Counted from the stretch's first letter, positions 1 to 7,425 are shown. The stretch: DNA of 30,001 nucleotides from DASPXY01 sp038227745 (GCA_038227745.1 JBBRPS010000021.1:1-30001), one strand, 5' to 3'. Translations and numbers: made by a program. The notes: generated by a model from the letters alone, not told the origin.

Positions 1-46
1 AGAGCCGCACTCCAAAGCGCACCGCTATACCCGACCGCACACTGCT

Positions 47-868
47 CTAGCCATGACCGCTGCATTCAGGACACTCGGGATCGACGAATACCCGATGGGC
101 GCCTACCTCCATCGTCTCGACCTCCAGCACGTGCAGCCGGTACAGGGCCGCGGGCGGCTCGCGGCGGTAGGCGAGCGACGCCTTCCACAGCACGAGCGCC
201 TCCAGCACCGCAACGCACTCCGCGGGGAACGGGGCCGGCTCGATGGGCTTTCCCTGCCGGGCGTGCTCGGTCAATTCGCGGTAGATCTCGGGGGCGGGCG
301 ACAGGCGCTCGAAGTGGCCGAGCAAACACGCCAGGCACGGGCCGGCATCCGGCAGGAACAGCGGGCCGACGTAGCCGCGAGTCATCGGCCCGGAAGTCGC
401 CCACAGCCACGGCGCCGCCTCGTCCCGGCAGCGGCGGTTGAAGCGCAGCGCCGCGTCGTAGTCCAGGCGGTCCTGGCACAGCACCCGCAGCTCGCGCGGC
501 CCCGCGCCCGCCGCGGCCTTCTCCAGCCGCTCCCGCAATGCCCCCGCGCCCTCGACCGTCAGCCGGAAGTCGGCGGCGGGGTGGGCGGCCGCCGCCGGCC
601 CGTCCACCAGCACGCGCTCGCCATAGAGCCGTGCCGCCAGCTGCAGCGCCACGCCGCGTTCCCCCTCAGCTAGGCGCCCCACCGCCTCGGCGAGCGTATC
701 GCGGCCCTGCAGCCCTGCCAGAAAGTCCGGCAGCCAGCGCTCCAGGCCGGGCGCGGTCAGCGTGTAGCGGAAGTCCTCGCCCGCCACGAGGCGCACCGTG
801 TCGGGGCCGGTGAGGATGGTGCAGGGCAGCGCCAGCCGCGGCCGCCGCGCGGACGGGTCCCTGCTCAT
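47..868 (-). CDS. TOMM biosynthesis cyclodehydratase / leader-binding (E1-like) protein
   Basis: This 273-aa protein resembles the ThiF/E1-like partner (TIGR03882 type) that presents a precursor peptide to a YcaO enzyme for Cys/Ser/Thr heterocyclisation in thiazole/oxazole-modified microcin (TOMM) pathways. Visible family marks are a GPLFLPDAGPCLACLLGHF stretch containing CxxC at residues 178-181, an LSPAPE segment just after it, and a C-terminal DPECPEC with CxxC at 266-269; the two CxxC pairs would hold a structural zinc. An open frame continues upstream to 1252, but that part is a shadow of the next gene. I chose the ATG at 868 because it overlaps the upstream stop as ATGA (865-868), the usual sign of translational coupling. 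It is third in a minus-strand operon and ends 46 bases from the window edge, so a YcaO or dehydrogenase gene may follow outside. The substrate is unknown. Confidence 0.78.
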   Translation of the reverse strand: MSRDPSARRPRLALPCTILTGPDTVRLVAGEDFRYTLTAPGLERWLPDFLAGLQGRDTLAEAVGRLAEGERGVALQLAARLYGERVLVDGPAAAAHPAADFRLTVEGAGALRERLEKAAAGAGPRELRVLCQDRLDYDAALRFNRRCRDEAAPWLWATSGPMTRGYVGPLFLPDAGPCLACLLGHFERLSPAPEIYRELTEHARQGKPIEPAPFPAECVAVLEALVLWKASLAYRREPPAALYRLHVLEVETMEVGAHRVFVDPECPECSGHG

Positions 869-1548
869 GACCCCTTCAGCCGCTCGACCACGGCCCCCAT
901 CACGCCGGGTTGCCGGCTCAGCAGCACGTTGCGGACGAGGAAGTTCGGGTAGCCCTTGATCTCCACTTCCAGGGAGTAGACGAGGAGCGTCTTGCCCGGG
1001 CCTTTCGGCGTGAGCGTCCAGCTGCCGCGGTTGAGGCGGACGTCGCCGGCGGTGTCGTTCCACGAGGCGACGCGCTGCTCCGGCGTCACCTTGTGGTTGA
1101 TGTGGATGTTGAACGGCCAGTCGCCCAGCACGGAGTGGGCGACGCCGCTCAGGTGGTAACCGCCGACGTCTACCCGCAGCACTTTCACCGGGACCGTGGC
1201 CAGCGTCGGGAAGATCTCGCCGTAGTGGTCGTAGTCGGTGACCACCTTCCACACCCGGTCGATGGGGTGGTCGAGGAGGACGGCGCAGCGCACCGGCGTG
1301 TGGCCGTCCGGCGTGCGGTAGAGGTGGCAGACGACGCCGTCCGCCGACGAGGTGGGGTCTTTCGGGGTGGTGTCGGCCCAGGTGCCGCGGACGTAGGCGC
1401 CCAGGAGCAGCAGGCCGAAGATGCCCACGACGATCAGCGGGATCAGCACGCGCTTGCGGAGGCGCCGCGGCGGCGTGGCGGCGGGCGCCGGTTGGGGGGC
1501 GGGCGCCGGCTGGTCCGCGGGTGAAGGAGTCGGGGGCGTGGGATCCAT
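865..1548 (-). CDS. Membrane-anchored START/SRPBCC (polyketide cyclase-like) domain protein
   Basis: The 227-aa product starts with a Pro/Ala-rich cytosolic tail, then a basic RRLRKR stop-transfer and one transmembrane helix (about residues 32-52). After that comes a domain of about 160 residues that looks like the START/SRPBCC (RatA/CoQ10-type) hydrophobic-ligand fold, with features such as DRVWKVVTDYDHYGEIFP, an SWTLTPKG strand and a C-terminal amphipathic helix ending VVERLKGS. Such domains bind lipids or aromatic ligands; no ligand can be read here. The ATG at 1548 has AAGGAC about 10 bases upstream. A GTG at 1587 would add 13 residues but has no clear ribosome binding site. The stop overlaps the start of the cyclodehydratase gene by four bases, so the two proteins are probably made together. 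Confidence 0.7.
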   Translation of the reverse strand: MDPTPPTPSPADQPAPAPQPAPAATPPRRLRKRVLIPLIVVGIFGLLLLGAYVRGTWADTTPKDPTSSADGVVCHLYRTPDGHTPVRCAVLLDHPIDRVWKVVTDYDHYGEIFPTLATVPVKVLRVDVGGYHLSGVAHSVLGDWPFNIHINHKVTPEQRVASWNDTAGDVRLNRGSWTLTPKGPGKTLLVYSLEVEIKGYPNFLVRNVLLSRQPGVMGAVVERLKGS

Positions 1549-1597
1549 CGGCCTTGTCCTTGCTGGGGGAGGAGCCTTGTCGGGCACTGGGGGCTGC

Positions 1598-2170
1598 CTA
1601 GCGCCAGAACGGGATGCAGATCAAAAACATGGCCCCGAGGCCGACGCCAGTCCCGATGAGCGTGCCGAAGGTGATCTTGGCCACGGTCCAGATGCGGGCG
1701 GCGGCGTTGGGGCGATCGGTCAGGCCCGCGACGATCATGGCGATCACCGAGGCGACGAGCTGCACCGCCGGCAGGAAGATGGCGAGGATCAGGATGGCTC
1801 CGCCGAGGCCCGCCATCTGGTCCCGGTTGAAGTTCTCCAGGCTGAAGCCCAGGAAGCTGAAGACGAAGACGAGGCTGGCGAGCAGCGCCAGGATGATCCA
1901 GTACAGCGCCGAGGCGGAGAGGGCGGAACTCGGGCGGAGCCGGGGCGGCAGGACGAACGGGTCACCGCCGCCCTCCGGCAGGTACTCGTACGGGCTGGGC
2001 CGCCGCGCCGTCACGCTGGACGTGACGGAGCCGATAACGGCCCCGACCAGTCCGCCGATGCTGTGCAGGCAGCAACAACAGCAGCAGCAACAGCCGCACG
2101 GCAGGGTGACGGTCTGCCGGCGCCGCCTCTCCGGCGGGTGCGCCTGCACGTCGATAGGCGAATGATCCAC
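1598..2170 (-). CDS. Multi-pass membrane protein with a run of eight consecutive cysteines
   Basis: The 190-aa protein starts at a GTG (2170) preceded by GGAG seven bases upstream; ATG or GTG codons farther up lack such a site. The N-terminal 24 residues are polar and basic. They are followed by C25, G26 and then C27-C34, eight cysteines in a row, leading directly into the hydrophobic LHSIGGLVGAVIGSV. Three further strongly hydrophobic stretches follow (about residues 85-108, 119-150 and 165-188), so this is a membrane protein with the Cys run at the mouth of the first membrane segment. The Cys codons mix TGT and TGC, so the run is not simple triplet slippage. I know of similar poly-Cys membrane proteins in planctomycetes but of no assigned role. 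It is first in the operon with the START and TOMM-type genes. Confidence 0.72.
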   Translation of the reverse strand: MDHSPIDVQAHPPERRRRQTVTLPCGCCCCCCCCLHSIGGLVGAVIGSVTSSVTARRPSPYEYLPEGGGDPFVLPPRLRPSSALSASALYWIILALLASLVFVFSFLGFSLENFNRDQMAGLGGAILILAIFLPAVQLVASVIAMIVAGLTDRPNAAARIWTVAKITFGTLIGTGVGLGAMFLICIPFWR

Positions 2171-2221
2171 GACGAATCTCCGGAATGAGGATGCGAAGGG
2201 GTGGCCCCCGCACGCCCGCAT

Positions 2222-2250
2222 ATCGTACTGGCCCCCCACCGTCCGGGCAA
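2222..2250 (-). promoter_or_regulatory. Candidate promoter of the poly-Cys/START/TOMM operon
   Basis: On the minus strand a TTGCCC box (2245-2250) is followed after exactly 17 bases by TACGAT (2222-2227), each matching four of six positions of the bacterial sigma-70 consensus. It lies about 50 bases before the GTG of the first operon gene. In DNA this GC-rich the match is suggestive only. Confidence 0.35.
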
Positions 2251-2364
2251 GGACCGATCGGCGCGAACGGGGCCGGCCCTACCAGCCCGCGGGCGTGAGT
2301 CCCTGGAACACCCCCGGTGAACCGCCGTTGCGGGCCGCCCATAACACGAGCATCGCACCGACTT

Positions 2365-2436
2365 GTTGGTCGGCTCTCCCTCCGGGGTCGTCACGAACGC
2401 AAAGTACGCCTGCCCGTGTTTCTCGAACCGCTTGGC
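2365..2436 (-). pseudogene. Remnant of an IS66-family transposase (C-terminal catalytic region)
   Basis: Minus-strand translation of 2436-2365 gives 24 residues from AKRFEKHG through AYFAFVTTPEG to EPTN. This matches the segment just before the last catalytic residue in IS66-type transposases, where family members read roughly AKRF..HG.AYF.FITTPG.EPTNN.AEQ. The match stops abruptly after EPTN: the expected NxAEQAIR continuation is absent in all three frames that I checked by eye. Nothing recognisable remains of the rest of the transposase or of IS termini. It is a fossil, not a functional element. Confidence 0.6.
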
Positions 2437-2519
2437 CCTATTCCGGCGGTGCGGGCGGTGACGCGCCAGTCGATGCTGCGCACCGCGCGGAAAAGGGGAC
2501 GCGACTCGAATCAGATGAA

Positions 2520-3068
2520 TCAATCAATCGGGGTGATTCCGGGCGCGTCCCCCGTCCCCCTCTTCTCCCCTCGTTGTCCCCTCGTCCCCCTCGGGGGTGA
2601 ACTGCCAGTGGTCTGGAAGAAGCCTCGCAGATCAGGGAGGCGAAGGCCTTTCTCACTGGCCGCGTCGCAAAGCTCACGAAAAGCACTCACAGCGAGACTG
2701 TCTTCCTTCTTGACGTACCCCCGCAGGAAATAGAGAGCGCTGCCGACGGCAAACGCCTGCGACTCCAGATGTTCCCGGAGTATCGCAAGAACTCTGCCGA
2801 TGCCAAGTCGCGGCACCACGGCCCTTAGCCACAGGTCGATCATGCTCAGATCCTTCACACGGGTGAGGCCGTGCTCCAGCAGCCGTTGGAGCTGTTCACG
2901 CTCTTGCAGGGAGGCATTCGCCAGTCTCAGCGCGACGAGCAAATCGACATCAACCATTTCAAGGACGAACGCAAAGCGTTCGTCGTCGGGGAGCATGCGC
3001 AGGTGCCTGGCCAATTCCCGTTCGGTCGCAGTGTCTGGAACCTTATCCGCGTAGTCGGCGGCGTGCAT
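2520..3068 (-). CDS. Helical protein of unknown function, possibly with a non-native C-terminus
   Basis: I do not recognise this 182-aa protein. Residues 1 to about 145 look like an all-helical domain rich in Leu, Arg and Glu, without a signal peptide or membrane segment. The last 35 or so residues (TTGSSPPRGTRGQRGEK and onwards) are low-complexity Gly/Arg/Pro encoded by a G-run-rich stretch, and read as extension into intergenic DNA after loss of the original end. That fits the transposase remnant only 84 bases farther on. ATG 3068 was preferred to the in-frame GTG at 3074 because AGAGG lies 10 bases before the ATG but only 4 before the GTG. It sits 77 bases after moxR on the same strand and could be cotranscribed. 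GC is lower than in its neighbours. Confidence 0.55.
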   Translation of the reverse strand: MHAADYADKVPDTATERELARHLRMLPDDERFAFVLEMVDVDLLVALRLANASLQEREQLQRLLEHGLTRVKDLSMIDLWLRAVVPRLGIGRVLAILREHLESQAFAVGSALYFLRGYVKKEDSLAVSAFRELCDAASEKGLRLPDLRGFFQTTGSSPPRGTRGQRGEKRGTGDAPGITPID

Positions 3069-3145
3069 TGTCACTGCGCCTCTTGTCAGAAGGGCCTGCT
3101 AGACCCCGGTCCGTTGTCTACCAAGACAGCGTCCTCGCCGCGTTC

Positions 3146-4162
3146 TTAGGCGGCTTGCGTCGCCCCGAAGTCCGTCAGGATCTGCTGCAGCACGCCCGCC
3201 GCCGTCTTGCCGTCGGCCAGCGCCTCGTAGTTCAACCGAATCCGGTGCAGGATCACGTCCTCGGCCAGCGCGAACAGGTCGTCGGGGATGACGTAAGCGC
3301 GGCCCTGCACCAGCGCCCGCCCCGCCTTGATCAGCGCGATGCCCGCCCGCGGACTCGCCCCCAGCTCGATGTCCTTGTGCCGCCGCGTCCGCCCCACCAC
3401 CTCGACGACGTGCTCCAGGAAAATGTCGCTGACGTGGACGCGCTGCACCGCCTCCATCGCCGCCACCAGCTGCTCCGTCGAGCCGACCGGGCCGTCCTCC
3501 AGCACGTCGAACTCGGTGCGGGCGATGGCCCCGCGATCCTCGCGGCGCACGCCCAGCCCCATGTTCCGCCGCAGCACCTCGCGCTCCTCGGCGGTCGTCG
3601 GGTAGTCGAGGCGGTGGCACAGCATGAAGCGGTCGAGCTGCGCCTCGGGCAGCTCGAACACGCCGCTCTGCTCGATGGGGTTCTGCGTCGCGATCACCAG
3701 GAACGGCGCCGGCAGGCGGTAGGTCTCCTTGCCGATCGTCACCTTGCGCTCCTGCATCGCCTCCAGCAGGGCGCTCTGCACCTTCGGGGCGGCGCGGTTG
3801 ATCTCGTCGGCGAGGAGCAGGTTCGTGAAGACCGGGCCTTTCAGAGTGCGGAACTCGCTGGTGCGCGGGTCGAGCACCTCCGAGCCGAGGATGTCGGAGG
3901 GCAGCAGGTCGATGGTGAACTGGATGCGCGCGAACGCCAGGTCGATCGTCTTCGAGAGGGCGGCGACGAGGAGCGTCTTTGCCAGGCCGGGCACGCCCTG
4001 CAGCAGCAGGTGGCCGCCGGTGAACAGCGCGATCAGCAGTCGCTCGACGACGACATCCTGGCCGACGACCACCTCGGCGATGCGCTGGCGCACGTCGCGG
4101 ATGAAGCGGACCGTCGCGTCCACGCCGGCGTCCGGGGGTTGTTCTGGTGCGGGGATCGTCAT
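3146..4162 (-). CDS. moxR: MoxR-family AAA+ ATPase
   Basis: The 338-aa protein is a full-length MoxR ATPase, a cytosolic hexameric remodeller usually acting on von Willebrand-factor-A or DUF58 partner proteins. Walker A is GVPGLAKT (residues 56-63) and Walker B LLLADE (115-120), followed by INRAAPKVQSALLEAM and the family-typical ATQNPIEQSGVFELPEAQLD segment; the C-terminal lid carries SPRAGIALIKAGRA. The ATG at 4162 has GAGG five bases upstream; the longer open frame is a shadow of the HEAT gene. It lies 80 bases after the HEAT gene on the same strand. None of the partners usually encoded next to moxR (DUF58, VWA, transglutaminase) is present on either side. Confidence 0.93.
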   Translation of the reverse strand: MTIPAPEQPPDAGVDATVRFIRDVRQRIAEVVVGQDVVVERLLIALFTGGHLLLQGVPGLAKTLLVAALSKTIDLAFARIQFTIDLLPSDILGSEVLDPRTSEFRTLKGPVFTNLLLADEINRAAPKVQSALLEAMQERKVTIGKETYRLPAPFLVIATQNPIEQSGVFELPEAQLDRFMLCHRLDYPTTAEEREVLRRNMGLGVRREDRGAIARTEFDVLEDGPVGSTEQLVAAMEAVQRVHVSDIFLEHVVEVVGRTRRHKDIELGASPRAGIALIKAGRALVQGRAYVIPDDLFALAEDVILHRIRLNYEALADGKTAAGVLQQILTDFGATQAA

Positions 4163-4242
4163 GGGGGCCTCGCGAGTGGGGACGGGACGCCCGAGACCGT
4201 AGGAGAAGCTGGTAGCCTCTCCCACGGCGCTCAGGTCCAAGG

Positions 4243-7146
4243 TCAGCGGTTGGACTGTTTCTTCCACCAGTCCTGCCAGAAGCGGATGATCTGCGCGCGC
4301 TCGGTCGCGGTCGCCTCGGGCCGCGGGCCGATGTCCTGCCCCACCAGTTGCTCCAGCGCCTTGCGCGCGTTGTAGACGATGACCGGGTCGCGGTCGTCCA
4401 GGCGCGGGATCAGATCGGGGATGACCGACTTCACCCGCTTCTGCTTGCAGGCCAGGACGGCGGCGTAGCGCATCTCGCGGTCCTTGTCCCTCAGCTTGCC
4501 GCGAAATTCCTCCAGCGGCAGCATGGTCAGCCGCTCCGTCAGCACTTCCCGGGCCAGCTTCTGGACGTTCGTGGGCAGGTCCGGTAGTGCCTTCGCCAGG
4601 GCCAGGCTGAACACCGTCCCCTTGCCCTCCCGATAGCCTTCGAGGAGTTCCCTCATCGCCTCCGGCCGTGCCTCCGTGAGGGCCGTCTTCAGCCGCTGCA
4701 CTTCGGTGTCGGGGGCGTAGGACGTGTCGAGCCGAGACAGGGCCGCGTTCGCCGCCGCCTTGACGCCTGGGTCCACGTCGTTGAGGCACGCCTTCACGTC
4801 CTCGATCATCGTGGGCAATTCCTTAGCCGCGCACGCCAGCACGGCTGCCCGCCGCACCTCCGGCTCCTGGTGCAGCAACCCCTGGCGCAGTTCCTTGAGC
4901 GGCACCCAGATCATGCGCTCAAGCAGCACCTCACGCGCTTTCTCCTGGATACCCGTGCTCAGCTCGGGGATCGACTGCGCCAGCGCGGTGTCGTAGACTC
5001 CCCCTTCGCGTTCCCGGAACGCCTCCAGCAGGGCCACCTGCTTCTTGGGCGCCGCGTCCACGATGGCGGTGCGCAGCTGCAGCACCTCTTCGCGCGGCGT
5101 GATCGGCTTCGCCAGCGGCACGCCGGTGATCGGGTCGTACAGGCGCCTCCAGTCCTGCACCAGCGGGCCGGGGTTCTTGTGCGTCAACTCGCGCAAGGCG
5201 AACATCAGCGCCTCCTTGCGCGGCGAGATCGGGTTGAGCAGCTTTGCCCCCTTGTGCCAGATCGCGACCTCCTGCGGCGTCAGGCGCCGCAGCCGCACCA
5301 TGTAATCGAAGCGCTGGTGGTTCGGCCACGTCCGCGGCTGCAGGACCGGCTGGTGGACGGAGAAGTCCTGTTTGAGATAGGTAATGTCGGCCCGCACGAA
5401 GATGCCGCGGTCGCCCTCGTAATACTTCGGCGTGGTCACCGGGGCCGGCAGCTCCTCACCGGGGATCGGCACCCGGCCGCGGACCAGGTCGCCGCGCTTG
5501 AAGGACGGGGCGTGGCACATGATGCAGTTGCCCAGGTGGTTGATCCGTACCAGCTCCCGCACGAAGGCCACCCGGGGGTTCTTCACGTTGGGGCAGAAGG
5601 GCCGGCTGATGTCCTTGGCGTCGAGCATATGGACGAGCTTCGAGGTGCAGTCGCTCATCTTGAGGGCGACGACGGCCTCGGCGGCGTGCTCGGCCACGGC
5701 GGGCCACGGGTACTGGAAGCCCGACAGCAGCACCATCTCGTACTCCTCGCGGGGCCGTTCCTTCAGGGCGTTGAGGGCGGCCTCGCGGACGTCGGCGTCG
5801 AGGTCAACGAGCGCCCGCCGGGCGAGGGCGTCGCTCGCCTCGCGACCCTTGATCCGCGAGAGGATCTCGACCAGGACCATGCGCACGTCGCGGTTCTCGG
5901 CCATGAGGAGTTGCAGCAGCGTGGGAATGCTCTCGGGCCGCAGCCAGGTGCTGCGCTGCGCGTCGCCGATCAGCCGTGCTCGCAGCTTTTCGGGGTCGGG
6001 GCGCGTGTCGGCCACGGTGCCGCTGGACGCGCCCGGGATGCAGGCCTCCAGGTGGCGGCGCAGCTGGCCCGAGAGGGCCTGCAGCGTCTCGGCCGGCTCC
6101 TTGCCCAGGCGGCACGCCAGGCCCATGTTCACCTGCAGGCCGGCCAGGTCGGCGCGTCGCAGCATGATTTGCGGCGCCAGGTCGAGCGCCTGGATGTCGG
6201 GGTTGGCGCGGGCCAGTTGCAGGAGGTCGCGCGACGTCAGGGGGGCGTGCGGCGCGTCGAGGGCGATTTCGCGGACCAGCATGAGTTGCTGGCGCAGCTC
6301 TTCGGCGGTCCAGGAGGAGCGCCGCTTGAGCGTCACCTTCGCCGGCGCCTCCGGCTGCTTCTCCGGCGCGGCCTCCGGTTTTTTCTCTTCCGGCTGAGGT
6401 TTCACAGCGGGCGGCGGCTCGTCGGGCACCTTCTTCCGCGGCCTCTCGACGTCGGGAGGCGGCACCGGCTTGACCTCGGCGTCGGGCGGTCCCTTCCCGA
6501 CCTTAGGGGCGGGGATCTCGTTGTCCTTTTCCGGCGCGGCGCCGGGGCCAGGGGCGGGGACTTCGGGCCGCGCGTCCACCGGCTGGGGCACCGCTTTCGG
6601 CTGGCCTGCCGTCTCTTTCTGGGCCACGGTGGGCGGCCGCGTGCCGGCCTTGTCGCCCCCAAGGTTCACGAGCGCGTAGATCACCACGCCGGTGGTGCCG
6701 AGCAGCGCCAGGAGAACCACAATCCCAAGAGACGCCTGGAAGGCGCGGCCGCTTGACGGTGCAGCCGCCTCGGAGTCGAAGGGCGCTTCGGACCAGGCCG
6801 GGGGGGGTACGGGACTCGCAGGCGGAGGCACGGCCGACACGGATTCGGCCGGCGGTGATCCGGTCCACCAGGCCGCCGCGGGCACGGGGCTCGGGGCAGG
6901 AGGTGCGGCAGGTGCGGGGGGAAACGCAGGCGCGGGCGGCACCACGCCCATGACGCCGTCGTCCGGAATCTCGAACGGGACCACGAACTCGTCGGCTGTA
7001 TTGAGGGAGGTGGGGGTGGCGAGGTCCGGCGACGCCGGGACGGTCTGGGTGGTGCCACAGATCGGGCACGGGATCATGGTCCCTGCCTTGCGGGTGGTGA
7101 TGGACAGATGCTTGCGGCACTGCCAGCACTGAAAGCGGATGGGCAC
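4243..7146 (-). CDS. Large membrane protein: zinc ribbon, TM helix, HEAT repeats and an internal CxxCH
   Basis: The 967-aa product begins with a zinc ribbon (C7-x2-C10, C27-x2-C30), followed by a Pro/Ala-rich linker, one transmembrane helix (about 136-163) and a Pro/Lys/Glu-rich stalk to about 290. The rest is helical with HEAT-type repeats, clearest at about 395-520. Near 541-545 sits CIMCH, a c-type haem-like CxxCH, inside NHLGNCIMCHAPSFKRGDL. Two related blocks of about 120 residues follow (about 683-805 and 806-945), each containing AVLAC and ending in a HEAT repeat. GTG 7146 was chosen because a GGGGGA run lies just upstream and the zinc ribbon starts at residue 7; frame upstream of it has no support. 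If the CxxCH binds haem, the C-terminal part must lie outside the cytoplasm, which fits a single TM helix with the ribbon inside. Function unknown; moxR follows. Confidence 0.82.
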   Translation of the reverse strand: MPIRFQCWQCRKHLSITTRKAGTMIPCPICGTTQTVPASPDLATPTSLNTADEFVVPFEIPDDGVMGVVPPAPAFPPAPAAPPAPSPVPAAAWWTGSPPAESVSAVPPPASPVPPPAWSEAPFDSEAAAPSSGRAFQASLGIVVLLALLGTTGVVIYALVNLGGDKAGTRPPTVAQKETAGQPKAVPQPVDARPEVPAPGPGAAPEKDNEIPAPKVGKGPPDAEVKPVPPPDVERPRKKVPDEPPPAVKPQPEEKKPEAAPEKQPEAPAKVTLKRRSSWTAEELRQQLMLVREIALDAPHAPLTSRDLLQLARANPDIQALDLAPQIMLRRADLAGLQVNMGLACRLGKEPAETLQALSGQLRRHLEACIPGASSGTVADTRPDPEKLRARLIGDAQRSTWLRPESIPTLLQLLMAENRDVRMVLVEILSRIKGREASDALARRALVDLDADVREAALNALKERPREEYEMVLLSGFQYPWPAVAEHAAEAVVALKMSDCTSKLVHMLDAKDISRPFCPNVKNPRVAFVRELVRINHLGNCIMCHAPSFKRGDLVRGRVPIPGEELPAPVTTPKYYEGDRGIFVRADITYLKQDFSVHQPVLQPRTWPNHQRFDYMVRLRRLTPQEVAIWHKGAKLLNPISPRKEALMFALRELTHKNPGPLVQDWRRLYDPITGVPLAKPITPREEVLQLRTAIVDAAPKKQVALLEAFREREGGVYDTALAQSIPELSTGIQEKAREVLLERMIWVPLKELRQGLLHQEPEVRRAAVLACAAKELPTMIEDVKACLNDVDPGVKAAANAALSRLDTSYAPDTEVQRLKTALTEARPEAMRELLEGYREGKGTVFSLALAKALPDLPTNVQKLAREVLTERLTMLPLEEFRGKLRDKDREMRYAAVLACKQKRVKSVIPDLIPRLDDRDPVIVYNARKALEQLVGQDIGPRPEATATERAQIIRFWQDWWKKQSNR

Positions 7147-7215
7147 GGCGATCCCCCTTGTATGAGCGTTTGCCGATCTATCTTGATCTCGAGCAGGAGC
7201 CTCCGCAAAGCGTTT

Positions 7216-7245
7216 ATTATCGGGGCCGCACGCGACCGAAGTCAA
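7216..7245 (-). promoter_or_regulatory. Candidate sigma-70 promoter of the zinc-ribbon/HEAT gene
   Basis: Reading the minus strand, TTGACT (7240-7245) and GATAAT (7216-7221) are separated by 18 bases; each matches the consensus at five of six positions. The stretch is locally AT-rich in very GC-rich DNA and lies about 70 bases before the GTG at 7146, leaving a leader with a good Shine-Dalgarno sequence. Confidence 0.55.
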
Positions 7246-7284
7246 GCGCGGCGGGGACAAGTTTCGGGCGATCGATGAACGCCG

Positions 7285-7425
7285 GCGTTTCGCCGCGGTT
7301 TCACCCCCGTAGGAGGGGGCTCCGTCCCCCGAGGGGTCGCCGGGCGGAGCCCCCTCCTACGAAGCCCCGTAGGAGGGGGCTCCGTCCCCCGACCCGTAGG
7401 AGGGGGTGAAACCGCGGCGAAACGC
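7285..7425. repeat. Nested inverted/direct repeat abutting the ribBA stop codon
   Basis: A perfect 24-bp inverted repeat (7285-7308 and 7402-7425) encloses a G/C-rich core. The core holds two identical 25-base direct units (7308-7332 and 7368-7392), a 17-base inverted partial unit (7345-7361) and a 12-base partial unit (7395-7406). The right arm ends on the base next to the ribBA stop codon (7426-7428). This looks like a mobile or REP/MITE-like intergenic element built from nested palindromes; no open frame in it is credible. It could also end ribBA transcription, although no T-tract follows. Confidence 0.8.

Larger units (their letters stand above)
2171..2519. other. Gap between operons; holds a decayed transposase fragment
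   Basis: No intact gene is supported in these 349 bases. They hold the candidate operon promoter (2222-2250) and the IS66-like fragment (2365-2436). The stretch at about 2540-2600, inside the end of the next gene, is purine/pyrimidine-biased with repeated runs of G (minus strand) and looks like intergenic filler rather than protein-coding sequence. Confidence 0.6.

Noticed and set aside
47..1252. A single 401-aa minus-strand protein
   Set aside because: Its first 128 residues are an Arg/Pro-rich antisense-like shadow of the START-domain gene; the ATGA overlap at 865-868 gives the natural start.
2295..2733. Plus-strand small proteins in the gap before 2520
   Set aside because: No start context or protein-like features; the frames run through an antisense IS66 remnant and G-run filler.
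3068..4375. Long plus-strand open frame opposite moxR
   Set aside because: Composition is rich in Arg, Gln, His and Leu as expected for the antisense of a GC-rich gene, and it shows no domain; moxR is certain on the other strand.
4870..6756. 628-aa plus-strand open frame opposite the HEAT gene
   Set aside because: Same antisense composition pattern; the HEAT protein shows a zinc ribbon, TM helix and repeats in order.
7308..7406. CRISPR array from the repeated 25-base unit
   Set aside because: The copies are in mixed orientation, the spacing is irregular and the unit is part of nested palindromes; no cas genes are nearby.
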